Positions 13,723-23,872 of a DNA stretch of 64,000 nucleotides are shown piece by piece; the stretch's first letter is position 1, and the number at the start of each line of letters is the position of its first letter. The notes beneath the pieces are model-generated. The model was given only the letters and a program-made list of their open reading frames with translations. It did no database searches and was not told the DNA's origin. Origin of the DNA: Nitratidesulfovibrio sp. (GTDB lineage Bacteria; Desulfobacterota; Desulfovibrionia; Desulfovibrionales; Desulfovibrionaceae); assembly GCF_040373385.1 (NCBI RefSeq), contig NZ_JBDXXH010000009.1, forward strand, positions 1 through 64,000, in the 5' to 3' direction. A program made the translations under genes and the position numbers.

Positions 13723-15555
13723 ATGAAGCTCAGCGTTTCCAACTCACGCGGCAAGGATGCCGCCGACCGCGACTGGTTCATCCCAGAGGACGGGCGCAAG
13801 CAGCTGACCCAGCTGTTTGCCAAGCTGCCGAACCCCGTGGTGCTCGACGTGTTCACCGACGGCGATGAAAAGAACGCCTTCAACGGCTACACCCGCCGTT
13901 TTGCCGAAGACCTTTCGCTGCTCATCGACAAGATTTCCATGCATCACCACGCGCTGGATTCCGAAGAAGCCAAGCGGCGCGACGTGACCCTGTCGCCCAC
14001 CCTGTTCGTGGGCACCGGAGAGGCGGACCCGGCGCTGGACTACCGGATTCGCTTCACCGGAGCGCCGCTGGGCGAGGAAGGCCGGGCGCTGGTGGAATCC
14101 ATCTTTCTGGTGTCGTTGCGCCAGTCGGGCCTTACAGAAACCTCGCGGCGCATCCTGTCCGAACTGAAGGAACCGCGCAGGCCCCGGGTGTTCTCTTCTC
14201 CGGGGTGCCCGTACTGCCCCGGCCAGTTCATGCACGCGGCCAAGTGCGCCATAGAGCGGCCCGGCCTGGTGGAGGCGGAATGCGTCAATTCCGACGAATT
14301 CCCGGACCTGTCCAAGAAGTTCGGTGTCGGCTCCGTGCCGCACACCCAGTACGACGACACCCACAAGGCCATCGGCCTGATGCCCGAAGAACGCTTCGTG
14401 CTGGAAATGGTCACCCTGAAGAACGCGGAAGAGCTGATGCGCGAGCACGGCATGGAACCTGGCACAGGGTTGGGTCACGAAGGGCATGACCATGCTTACG
14501 GGGGCCACGGTATGGACCCCGAGGGGCTGGACGTGGTGGAAACCGACATGGTGGTGCTGGGCGCTGGCCCGGCGGGCCTTTCCGCCGCCATCTACGCCGA
14601 GCGCAGCGGCATGAAGACCGTGGTGCTGGACAAGTCCGTGGTGGGCGGCCAGGTGACCGTGACCCCGGTGGTGGAAAACTACCCCGGTTTCACCGACATC
14701 GCCGGGCTGAAGCTGGTGGAGGTGCTTTCCGCCCATGCCCGCCAGTACGCCACCGTGCGCGAAGGCGAAACGGTGCACGAGGTGAAGATCGGCAAGCTCA
14801 TCGAGGTGTACACCAACCGCGCCGTGTACCTGTGCAAGGCGCTGGTGTTCGCCACCGGGGCCCAGTGGCGCAAGCTGGACGCGCCGGGCGAGGGCCGCTT
14901 TTACGGACGGGGCGTGTCGTACTGCGCCTCGTGCGACGGGTTCATGTACCGGGGCAAGCGGGTGGCCATGATCGGCGGGGGCAATTCCGCCCTGACCGAC
15001 GCGCTGCACCTGAAGAACCTGGGCGCGGAGGTGACCATCATCCACCGGCGCGACAGCTTCCGGGCCGAGAAGGCCTTGCAGGATTCGCTGGAGCGCGAAG
15101 GCATTGCGGTGATCTGGGACACCGTGGTGGAAGAGATACTGGGCGACTCCGTGGCCCCGGTGGATAAGGGGGACGGGGGACAGGAAGGCAAGGACGGGAA
15201 GGATGCGGCACCCGGAACCGCCCCGGCAGAGGCGGACACCGGGGTGGTGCGCGGCATCCGCGTGCGCAACGTGAAGACCGATGCAGTCAGCGAACTTCCG
15301 TTCGACGGGGTGTTCGTGGCCATCGGGCACATCCCCAATTCCGAACAGGCGGCGGAGCTTGGCGTGGTGCTGGAAAAGGACGGGTCCATCAAGGTGGACC
15401 GCCACATGCGCACCAATATCCCGCGCATCTACGCGGCGGGCGACGTGACCGGCGGGGTGCGCCAGATCGTTACCGCTGTTGGCAGCGGGGCCACGGCGGC
15501 CTTGGCCGCGTTCGAGGATACCCAGAATCCGTACTGGAAGAAGAAGGGGGAATGA
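13723..15555 (+). CDS. Thioredoxin-reductase-like flavoprotein with N-terminal glutaredoxin/PDO domain
   Basis: 610-residue fusion resembling AhpF. Residues 1-150 form a first thioredoxin-fold-like half. About residue 160 is a redox-active SSPGCPYCPGQF, giving a protein-disulfide-oxidoreductase-like N-domain. A His-rich linker GHEGHDHAYGGHG follows, then a TrxR module with the FAD motif VVLGAGPAGLSAA, the redox pair YCASCDGFMYRG, the NAD(P) motif MIGGGNSA and a C-terminal FAD motif IYAAGDVTGG. It likely passes electrons from NAD(P)H to its own CPYC site and on to a peroxiredoxin or other disulfide partner. AAGGAG stands seven bases before ATG 13723. No peroxiredoxin gene is adjacent. Confidence 0.9.
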   Translation: MKLSVSNSRGKDAADRDWFIPEDGRKQLTQLFAKLPNPVVLDVFTDGDEKNAFNGYTRRFAEDLSLLIDKISMHHHALDSEEAKRRDVTLSPTLFVGTGEADPALDYRIRFTGAPLGEEGRALVESIFLVSLRQSGLTETSRRILSELKEPRRPRVFSSPGCPYCPGQFMHAAKCAIERPGLVEAECVNSDEFPDLSKKFGVGSVPHTQYDDTHKAIGLMPEERFVLEMVTLKNAEELMREHGMEPGTGLGHEGHDHAYGGHGMDPEGLDVVETDMVVLGAGPAGLSAAIYAERSGMKTVVLDKSVVGGQVTVTPVVENYPGFTDIAGLKLVEVLSAHARQYATVREGETVHEVKIGKLIEVYTNRAVYLCKALVFATGAQWRKLDAPGEGRFYGRGVSYCASCDGFMYRGKRVAMIGGGNSALTDALHLKNLGAEVTIIHRRDSFRAEKALQDSLEREGIAVIWDTVVEEILGDSVAPVDKGDGGQEGKDGKDAAPGTAPAEADTGVVRGIRVRNVKTDAVSELPFDGVFVAIGHIPNSEQAAELGVVLEKDGSIKVDRHMRTNIPRIYAAGDVTGGVRQIVTAVGSGATAALAAFEDTQNPYWKKKGE

Positions 15556-15572
15556 GTGGTGCCCTGATGGGT

Positions 15573-16198
15573 GCGGCCTCTACGAAGACAGTCCCGCGCG
15601 ATTGATACCCCCCGATTTCGTTATGCCTCCGGCGGGCAAGGGGCCTGCGCTTTGCGGTCGCCATCCGTAAGACTCGCGCGTTGCGCTCGCCTAACGGCTG
15701 CCGCTAAGCGATGGCCCCTTGCATCCCCGCGCTCCGGGGGGCGCTGCCCCCCTGGTCCCCCCAGGTTTTCATGCGCGGCGTCCCTTCGACGGCAGCTTCC
15801 CTCGGCCAAAGCGCCTTCGGGTGATCTGCCGCCGGTGACGCCAATGCGCACGAATCTCCCATTGTCTTTATGGCGCATGGGTGCCTTTACCCACACGTCT
15901 CCTGCACCGCATTCCTTTCGCCGCCAGCTTCCCTCCGGCGCTGGGCGCCTTCGGGTGATCTGGCGGCGGGAAGAATGCGGTGCAGGAGACGCCGGGGGTC
16001 CAGGGGGCGGAGCCACCGGAACGCGGGGGTGCAGGGGGCCGTCGTTACACGGCCCCCTGCCCGCCGGAGGCATAACGAGATCGAGCGTGGGCAGAAGGGC
16101 GAACGTGCCTTCGTAGAAGCCGGGTGCAATCGCGCACCACCCCTTTCATTCCCTATCGAGGGGTATCAATTACGCGGGACTGTCTTCGTAGAAGCCGC
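15573..16198. repeat. Non-coding element bounded by inverted repeats (MITE-like or structured RNA)
   Basis: Between the flavoprotein gene and the SatP-family gene. The left arm 15573-15611 (GCGGC..TCTACGAAGACAGTC..) is repeated inverted at 16160-16198 with 36 of 39 matches. Just inside, 15613-15645 (CGATTTCGTTATGCCTCCGGCGGGCAAGGGGCC) is inverted at 16051-16083 with two differences. The interior holds direct repeats around CGCCTTCGGGTGATCTG (about 15789-15836 and 15922-15968) and another inverted pair around CTCCTGCACCGCATTC (about 15898-15915 and 15973-15990). No reading frame looks like a protein. It may be a miniature transposable element or a folded RNA. Confidence 0.7.
15658..15703. repeat. 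Second copy of the CCATCCGTAAG...CCTAACGGCTGCCG block
   Basis: About 40 of 46 bases match the block at 5400-5445. Both copies lie beside a GCCTCCGGCGGGC motif, so the two blocks belong to one composite repeat. Confidence 0.6.
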
Positions 16199-16254
16199 GC
16201 CATCAAGGCGCATCCCCTCCACCTCAGGCGACAGCCCCCTCCCCCCATCACTAC

Positions 16255-16806
16255 CTAGTACGGCAACACCACCCGCCCATACTGCTCGTGCAGCACCTCG
16301 GCCATGGCCAGGTAACACGCGCTTGCGCCGCACACGATGCCTTCCCACCCGGCAATGGTGCCGATCAGCTCGCTGCCGGTAAAATCGCGGATGGCCAGCA
16401 GGGCGAACAGCACGGTCAGCGACAGGAAGATGAACTTCAGCGTGGTCTTGCCCTTCAGGGTGCCCAGGAACATGAAGAAGGTGAACAGCCCCCACATGGC
16501 GAGATAACAGCCCATGTAGGCGTGCGGGGTGGCTTCGGCCCAGCCCAGCTTGGGCATGACAATCAGCCCCACCAGCGTCAGCCAGAAGAATCCGTACGAC
16601 GTGAACGCCGTGGTACCGAAGGTGTTGCCCTTCCTGAATTCCATGATGCCCGCGATGACCTGCGCGATGCCGCCGTAGAAGATGCCCATGGCGAGGATCA
16701 TCGAGCTGATGGGAAAGAAGCCCGCGTTGTGGATGTTGAGCAGGATGGTGGTCATCCCGAAGCCCATGAGCCCGAGCGGGGCCGGGTTGGCCAGTTTGGT
16801 CTCCAT
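16255..16806 (-). CDS. GPR1/FUN34/YaaH (SatP) family acetate/succinate transporter
   Basis: 183 residues, almost entirely hydrophobic, with six predicted membrane segments. The N-terminal family signature NPAPLGLMGFGMTT and the internal FYGGIAQVIAGIMEF are present. Family members move acetate or succinate, apparently as channels or proton symporters; in a Desulfovibrio-like host, acetate release from incomplete lactate oxidation is a plausible role (inference). ATG 16806 follows GAGGAA by four bases; a longer upstream frame lacks family similarity. It lies directly downstream of the fumarase gene on the same strand, with a 418-base gap. Confidence 0.92.
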   Translation of the reverse strand: METKLANPAPLGLMGFGMTTILLNIHNAGFFPISSMILAMGIFYGGIAQVIAGIMEFRKGNTFGTTAFTSYGFFWLTLVGLIVMPKLGWAEATPHAYMGCYLAMWGLFTFFMFLGTLKGKTTLKFIFLSLTVLFALLAIRDFTGSELIGTIAGWEGIVCGASACYLAMAEVLHEQYGRVVLPY

Positions 16807-17224
16807 TGTCTTCCTCGTTGCTGCGGATGGGGTGGGTGCGTCGGCGTTGCCGGGCAACTGGCGCAACGCGCGGCCTGCCGGGTTCCGAGGGCACGGAACG
16901 GCATGCGGGCGCGGCCATGGCGGAACGCCGACGCGATGGATGCCCGCCTGCCCCTTGCCCCGAATGTGCACGGGATGGGCGCGGCGGTGCGGGCGGCGAA
17001 CCTGTACCGGTGGAACGGCGATGCGATGCGGCGTGGCGCGGCCGGGGTTGGCGGGTTGGCGGTCCGCACCCTGTGGGGCCGCGTGGTCCGGCTGCCGGGC
17101 CGGACCCTGCGAGGGGCTATGGCGCGCTTATGCCCGGATGCGGACAAGCACGCAAGATGCGCGGGAGTGTGCGCTTTCACGGGTCATGGTGCTGCCCGCC
17201 GATGTTGCGTCGCCCGTCCGGGGC
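16807..17224. other. Gene-free interval between fumarase and SatP-family genes
   Basis: Both flanking genes run on the minus strand. I see no convincing hairpin terminator, promoter or RNA; open frames here are GC-rich shadows. Confidence 0.4.
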
Positions 17225-18850
<1,626 letters not shown>

Positions 18851-19520
18851 GGCGTCCTCCGTGGGGTGTCATGCGGGGGGGGGCGGGCACGGGGGCGGCG
18901 CACACGGCATACCCCGCATCATGTACCCTAGCGCCGCCTGCGCGCCCCTGTCCAGCCCAGCCCGGCCCTGTCCCGTCTGTCCAGCCCGACCGGCCCCGTC
19001 CGATGCTCCGTCCGATGTCCGCCAGTCCGGTGAGTCGTCCGGCACGTCGCCCGGAGCGTCACCCCGTGCGTCACCCGATGACTCGTCTGGGGAACAGTCC
19101 GGGGAATCGACGGGGCGGTACCGGCCGGGATTGCTCTCCTTCCCGGCCTTGCGCACCGCCTGTGACCGGGGGCAGACCCGCGTCGCCCCGCCGTACCTTG
19201 TGCATGCGCAATGCGGTTGCGCGCCCGGCGGGTGTCCCGCCCCCGTGCGTGCGCCGCACCCGGCGGAGTGCGTATTTTCCCCCATTCGCGCGGTTTCCCC
19301 TTGCGGAAATGGCCGCATTTGCTTCAATACATACAGTTGCACCGTATCGCAGCCGGGGCGCCCCCTGTGCGCCTTGGCACGGTTGCCCGGCCCGGCGCAG
19401 ATGCCGGGCCTGCCGTCAGCGACACCTGGTGACGCCAGCCCGGTTTTCGGCGTTGTCGCTGTTTTCGGCATGCTGGTCCGCGCCACCCCGGCCACGCGAA
19501 GATTCCGGAAAGAGGCTTCC
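18851..19520. other. Low-complexity gene-free interval upstream of the GT2 gene
   Basis: The divergent space between fumC and the glycosyltransferase. It contains degenerate short GTCCG/GATG/CCCG repeats around 18990-19120. A frame open from 18840 into the GT2 gene encodes a Ser/Pro/Gly-rich stretch with no domain and was not called. A more AT-rich patch at 19318-19345 (CTTCAATACATACAGTTGCA) could hold a promoter. Confidence 0.4.
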
Positions 19521-20600
19521 ATGCGCACGGTTTCCGTCACCCTGGTCACCTATACCTACGACGACCACGAACTGGTCCGGGGGCTGCTGTCGTCCGTCAC
19601 CGGCTGGACGGCCATGCCTTCCGCCATCGTGGTCATCGACGACGGCTCGGCGCACCCCTTCGCGCTGGACCTGCCGGAAGAGGTGACCGAGCGCCTGCCC
19701 GACATAGAGGTGGTGCGCGTGCCGGAAAACCGGGGCAATACCCACGCCCGCGCGCTGGGGGCGGCCCGCGCCACCACCCGGTTCATTCTTTCGGTGGATG
19801 CGGACATCCGTTTTCCCGCGCACTGGCTGGCAGTGTGCCTGCCCGCGGCGGCCCGGCCCGGCGTGGGCATGGCGGGCACGGCCATCCGCCCCCGCACCGG
19901 CGACGACCTGCTCTCGCGCTACCTGGAACTGACCTATACCCTCAACCGGGGGGCGTCCGGTTCCGTGCCGTTCCTGCCCGGCGGGGCCTGGCTGGCCCGG
20001 CGCGATGCCTTCGAGGCCGTGGGCGGCTTTTCCGGCTACGAGGAACGTTACGGCCAGGACGCCTACCTTTCGCGCCGCCTGCGCGACAACGGCTATCTGC
20101 TGTGGGCCGTGGACGGGGTGGAGGCCTTCGAGGTGCGGCGCATCGGGCGGTTGCAGATGGTGCGCCGGGGCTGGCGCTGGCAGGGCCACCACATGAAGGC
20201 CGCACTGGACGAGGGCCGCCCGCTGGACGAGGTGCTGAACGTGGTGCTGTACTCCATGCGCGAGCGCATGCTGCGCTCGCGCGCGGCAGACCCGCGCCTG
20301 CTCTATTTCGACCTGCTGTATGCCCTGCACGCCCTGCTCGATACCGTGGCCCACGCGGCGGGCCGAGCGGGGGGCGAGGGCGCGCGCGCCGCGTTGCGCC
20401 ATGCGGCGGCGGCCTTTCTGGCCCCGTGGCCGCAACTGGGCTCGGCCCTGTGCGCCGACCTGACGGAACTGGGGCATGCCCCGCTGCCCACCGACCTTGC
20501 CGCCGCGCCCCCCTTCGATCTTGCCGCCGCACTGTCCTTTGCCGTGGGCAACGACGAACTGGCGGCCGTGTGCGGCGGCCTGGGCGAAGTGCTGGGCTGA
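19521..20600 (+). CDS. Glycosyltransferase family 2 protein
   Basis: 359 residues. The N-terminal GT-A fold opens with VSVTLVTYTYDDHELV, then VVIDDGSAHP, the ENRGNTHARALGAA segment and the metal-binding SVDADIRFP (DxD). GGAWLARRDAFEAVGGFSGYEERYGQDAYLSRRLRDNG is the usual acceptor-side motif region. It probably transfers a sugar from a nucleotide donor to a surface glycan; donor and acceptor are unknown. There are no membrane segments. ATG 19521 has AGAGG six bases upstream. The adjacent downstream gene encodes a membrane protein, but no polysaccharide cluster surrounds it. Confidence 0.9.
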   Translation: MRTVSVTLVTYTYDDHELVRGLLSSVTGWTAMPSAIVVIDDGSAHPFALDLPEEVTERLPDIEVVRVPENRGNTHARALGAARATTRFILSVDADIRFPAHWLAVCLPAAARPGVGMAGTAIRPRTGDDLLSRYLELTYTLNRGASGSVPFLPGGAWLARRDAFEAVGGFSGYEERYGQDAYLSRRLRDNGYLLWAVDGVEAFEVRRIGRLQMVRRGWRWQGHHMKAALDEGRPLDEVLNVVLYSMRERMLRSRAADPRLLYFDLLYALHALLDTVAHAAGRAGGEGARAALRHAAAAFLAPWPQLGSALCADLTELGHAPLPTDLAAAPPFDLAAALSFAVGNDELAAVCGGLGEVLG

Positions 20601-20744
20601 TTCCGCCAGCCGTCGTGTCGGTCCTGTCCCCTTGCCCGTGCCGTTTGCGCCGGGGTGGACAGTCGGACCAGAGCGCTCCTGCCCGTCGCGCAGGCCCTGC
20701 CCCCCCATTTCCGTAATTCCGCAATGCCGCAATCGGAGACATCC

Positions 20745-21932
20745 ATGGGATTCTCGTTCAAGCTGCCCTTCCTTTCCCGCAAGAAGAAGCCTGCCGGGGG
20801 AGACCTGCTCATCGCCGCTCCGGACTCGCTGGACGGCGCTGCGGCGCCTGCCGGATCGCATGGGGCAAAGCCTGCCGCCCCGGTCTCCGGGGCACCCGCA
20901 ACCCCATCCGCGGACGGCACCGATGCCACGTCCGGCAAGAAGAAAGGGTTGTCCAGGCGTGCCCTGCGCATCGTGCTGTTCGCGGTGGCCGGGCTGGTGG
21001 TGCTGGGGGGTGCCGCTGGCGGCGGCTGGTGGTGGGTCAAGACCAACAGCCCGGAAACCGCCGTGGAGCAGTTGGTGCTGGCCTTTCGCAATGGCGATGC
21101 GGCGGCCTTTGAACGGCGCGTGGACCTGGACAGGGTGGTGGATCAGCTGCTGGCGGTACAGTTGAAGGCTTCGGGCGTGCAGGGGACATCGGCCCCCGAT
21201 GCCCGCGAGACGGCGCAACTGCGCGACGTGCTGCGCCAATCCCTGCTGGCCCTGCCCGTGGGCGCGGCGGGCGAGCGCAAGCGCGAGGACCTGCTGCCGC
21301 CCGATTTCCGCGAGCAGGTGGGGGCGTTCGTCCCGGCCATAGCGGAGCGCGCGGGCGACAAGGCCGAGGTGGTGGTGCCCGTGAAGAACGAGGCGCTGGA
21401 AACCACCCTTGACCTGCGGGTGGAGATGACCAACGGCAAGGACGGCTGGAAGGTGACCGGCCTTGTGGACCCGGGCGGCCAACTGGCCGCGCACGCCGCC
21501 GCACTGGAACGCATCCGCGCCCGCGAACGCGCGGAGGCGGCGGAGGAAAACGCCCGCATCGCCGAACGGCTGGCCGGGCTGGTGCGCCTGGACCGCACCC
21601 TGGTGGGCATAGACACCCTGTCCGGGGGGCGCAATTTCAAGGCCCTGGTGGTGCAGGTGACCGGGGCCAACCAGGGCGCGCAGACCCTTGGCCGGGTGGT
21701 GGTGGATTGCGCGATACGGGACGAGGCCGGGCGGGTGCTGCGCACCCTGAAGCTGGTGCGCGGCATGCAGATTCGACCAGGCGAAGCGTTTGCCGAATCG
21801 TGGGTCATCGACCTGGACGAGGCGGAACCGAAGGATGTCCCGCTGCTGAACGCGGAGCGGCTGACCGGGCAATCCACGGTGCGCTCGGTGGTGTTGGCCA
21901 CGGGCGAGTCCATCGTCATCAAGGGAGAATAG
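20745..21932 (+). CDS. Membrane-anchored DUF2939-like protein
   Basis: 395 residues of unknown function. A basic N-terminus with KKK clusters and an Ala/Pro-rich linker precede one transmembrane helix near residues 85-107 (IVLFAVAGLVVLGGAAGGGWWW). Directly after it, the pattern SPETAVEQLVLAFRNGDAAAFERRVDLDRVVDQLL looks like the start of DUF2939. An Arg/Glu-rich helical stretch (about 255-285) follows, then a beta-rich tail. It is probably anchored in the inner membrane with the bulk outside. ATG 20745 has GGAG seven bases upstream; an in-frame ATG eight codons earlier is less well placed. Confidence 0.7.
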   Translation: MGFSFKLPFLSRKKKPAGGDLLIAAPDSLDGAAAPAGSHGAKPAAPVSGAPATPSADGTDATSGKKKGLSRRALRIVLFAVAGLVVLGGAAGGGWWWVKTNSPETAVEQLVLAFRNGDAAAFERRVDLDRVVDQLLAVQLKASGVQGTSAPDARETAQLRDVLRQSLLALPVGAAGERKREDLLPPDFREQVGAFVPAIAERAGDKAEVVVPVKNEALETTLDLRVEMTNGKDGWKVTGLVDPGGQLAAHAAALERIRARERAEAAEENARIAERLAGLVRLDRTLVGIDTLSGGRNFKALVVQVTGANQGAQTLGRVVVDCAIRDEAGRVLRTLKLVRGMQIRPGEAFAESWVIDLDEAEPKDVPLLNAERLTGQSTVRSVVLATGESIVIKGE

Positions 21933-22112
21933 GAGGAGTAGGGACGAACGGCGGTGTGCCGGCACGGATAGGGGTAAGCGGACAGGGAAACAGCGCGGCA
22001 GGGCGACCGGAAGTGCGGGCCGCAGTGCACGGCGTCTGCGGTGGCCTCTGTCACGCGGGTTGCCCCGCCGGACGTTGATTTCTTCGTTCGTTCCAGAGTT
22101 ATGCTGTCATGC

Positions 22113-22144
22113 GGGGCGGGGGCGCAAAGCCTGCCGCCCCTTTT
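22113..22144 (+). terminator. Possible terminator after the DUF2939-like gene
   Basis: A 7-bp stem GGGGCGG/CCGCCCC (22113-22119 with 22134-22140) and a 14-base loop precede TTTTCGTT. The loop is long and it lies 180 bases past the stop, so support is moderate. Confidence 0.45.
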
Positions 22145-22157
22145 CGTTGCCTGCGCG

Positions 22158-23018
22158 TCATTTTTTGCCCTCGTCCACATGCTCGACGTAGCCGACGCCC
22201 TCCATGCCGGGGGCGTCGCGCCAGGGCAGGTCTTCCGCCCGCGCGGGCGGGGTCCAGCCGGGATAGATGGCGGGCAGTTTGTCCCGCATGATGGTGAACA
22301 GGTAGTCCCGCGCGGCGGTGCCGAAGTATCGAGTAAAATTGAGTACGCCATCGGGTGGCGAATAGGAAACGCGCAGAACCCGCACGTCGAGCGGCCCGGT
22401 GGGTTGGGGGTTGAGCACCAGCAGGAAGGAGCCGAGGTCCACATTGCGATTGTGAAGCAGGATGCGGCAACTGAACAGCCAGTCACGGATGCCGTTGCCG
22501 TCCCAGTCCAGTGAACCGATGTGAGGTATGGTCAGGCTGATTTGCAGGTTTTGATCCCATGGTTTGTCTTCAATGAACAGGATGTACGGCTCTTCGGCCT
22601 GATAGCGAACGCCCAAGGCTGAAAAAGTGGCCTTGTTCGCAGACGCGGCAGGCAGGAACACGGAAGGGAAGGCGGTGAGGTCCGCGCGTTCGTAGAGTTC
22701 GCGGGCAAAGGACCGTGGCGCGTATTCTCCGGCGGGAATGGTGTCAACCATTGGATAGCGGCCTTCCGCGTCCATGATGCCCAGCCGTTGGAACCATCCG
22801 TGGTTTCGCTGCATGTAGTTTCGGAAGAATTCCGGTTCCGGTGCCACCACTGGAACCCGCTGCATGGCGGGCAGCGGTTCGGCATGCGCCGGGCGCCATG
22901 CCCCAAGGCAGGCCAGCCACAGGGCGAGCGCCAGCAGCATGGGTAGCGCGCGACGGGGACGGGGGGGCCGTGCTGCCCATCGGAAGACGATGTGCAAGAG
23001 AGATGCGGGGTGCGTCAT
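22158..23018 (-). CDS. Secreted protein, tandem paralogue B of the muramidase operon (candidate immunity protein)
   Basis: 286 residues of unknown family. A twin-Arg-free Sec-type signal peptide is clear: a basic N-region RPPRPRR, then MLLALALWLACLGAWRPAHA with cleavage predicted after AHA near residue 46. The mature protein has a calcium-loop-like DWDGNGIRDWL in its middle and no membrane segment, so it is probably periplasmic. It is closely related to the gene just upstream: signal region and last 50 residues are almost identical, while several internal patches differ. Its ATG overlaps the upstream stop by four bases. Third in the operon, it likely shares a role with its paralogue. Confidence 0.8.
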   Translation of the reverse strand: MTHPASLLHIVFRWAARPPRPRRALPMLLALALWLACLGAWRPAHAEPLPAMQRVPVVAPEPEFFRNYMQRNHGWFQRLGIMDAEGRYPMVDTIPAGEYAPRSFARELYERADLTAFPSVFLPAASANKATFSALGVRYQAEEPYILFIEDKPWDQNLQISLTIPHIGSLDWDGNGIRDWLFSCRILLHNRNVDLGSFLLVLNPQPTGPLDVRVLRVSYSPPDGVLNFTRYFGTAARDYLFTIMRDKLPAIYPGWTPPARAEDLPWRDAPGMEGVGYVEHVDEGKK

Positions 23019-23872
23019 TTTTTGCCCTCGTCCACATGTTCGACGTAGCCCACGCCTTCCATGCCGGGGGCGTCGCGCCAGGGCAGGTCTTCCGCCCGTG
23101 CGGGCGGTGTCCAGCCGGGATAGATGGCGGGCAGTCTGTCCCGCATGATGGTGAACAGGTAGTCCCGCGCGGCGGTGCCGAAATAGGTTGTTACCTTGCG
23201 GATGTTGTCTGGCTGCCGGTAGGAGACGCGAGCCAGCCGGACATCAAGCGGCCCGGTGGGTTTGGGGTTGAGCACCAGCAGGAAGGATCCCAGGCTCAGG
23301 TATGGCTTATAGAACAGGATGCGGCACCCGAAGAGCCAGTCCCGGACGCCGTTGCCATCCCAGTCCAGCGAGGCCATGAGGGGGATGGTCAGGCTAACTT
23401 GCGGATTGTGACCAAATGGCTTGTCCTCCACGAGCAAGGTATCGGGCTCTTCGGCCTCATAACGAATGCCCAGGTCGGCAAGGGTTGGCTTGCCCGACGC
23501 CACGGGCAGGAACGCGGACGGGAAGGTCGTGAGGTCGGCGCGTTCGAACAATTCGCGGGCAAAGGACTGCGGTGCGTACTCCCCGGCAGGTATTGCGTCG
23601 GCCATTGGGTAGCGCCCTTGCGCATCGACGATGCCGGGACGTTGCAGCCAATGCAGATTGTCCTGCACGAACCCCCTGAAAATATGCGGTTCCGGAGCCA
23701 CCACGGGCACCCGCTGCATGGCGGGCAACGGTTCGGCATGCACAGGAAGCCACGCCCCAAGGCAGGCCAGCCACAGGGCGAGCGCCAGCAGCATGGGCCG
23801 CGTGCGGCGAGGACGGGGGGGCCGTGCGGCCCCCCGGAATGTGATGTGCAGGAAGCTTGCGGGGTGCGTCAT
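23015..23872 (-). CDS. Secreted protein, tandem paralogue A of the muramidase operon (candidate immunity protein)
   Basis: 285 residues with the same plan as its downstream copy: basic N-region, hydrophobic MLLALALWLACLGAWLPVHA signal sequence, then a mature domain with DWDGNGVRDWL and the conserved tail ending EHVDEGKK. No known family is recognised. The start ATG 23872 overlaps the muramidase stop by four bases, implying translational coupling. A cytoplasmic-looking muramidase followed by coupled periplasmic proteins is the arrangement expected of a peptidoglycan-degrading toxin with its protective protein; this is inference from context. Confidence 0.8.
   Translation of the reverse strand: MTHPASFLHITFRGAARPPRPRRTRPMLLALALWLACLGAWLPVHAEPLPAMQRVPVVAPEPHIFRGFVQDNLHWLQRPGIVDAQGRYPMADAIPAGEYAPQSFARELFERADLTTFPSAFLPVASGKPTLADLGIRYEAEEPDTLLVEDKPFGHNPQVSLTIPLMASLDWDGNGVRDWLFGCRILFYKPYLSLGSFLLVLNPKPTGPLDVRLARVSYRQPDNIRKVTTYFGTAARDYLFTIMRDRLPAIYPGWTPPARAEDLPWRDAPGMEGVGYVEHVDEGKK

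Noticed and set aside
15573..16198. CRISPR array or insertion sequence
   Set aside because: No regular repeat-spacer pattern and no transposase frame.
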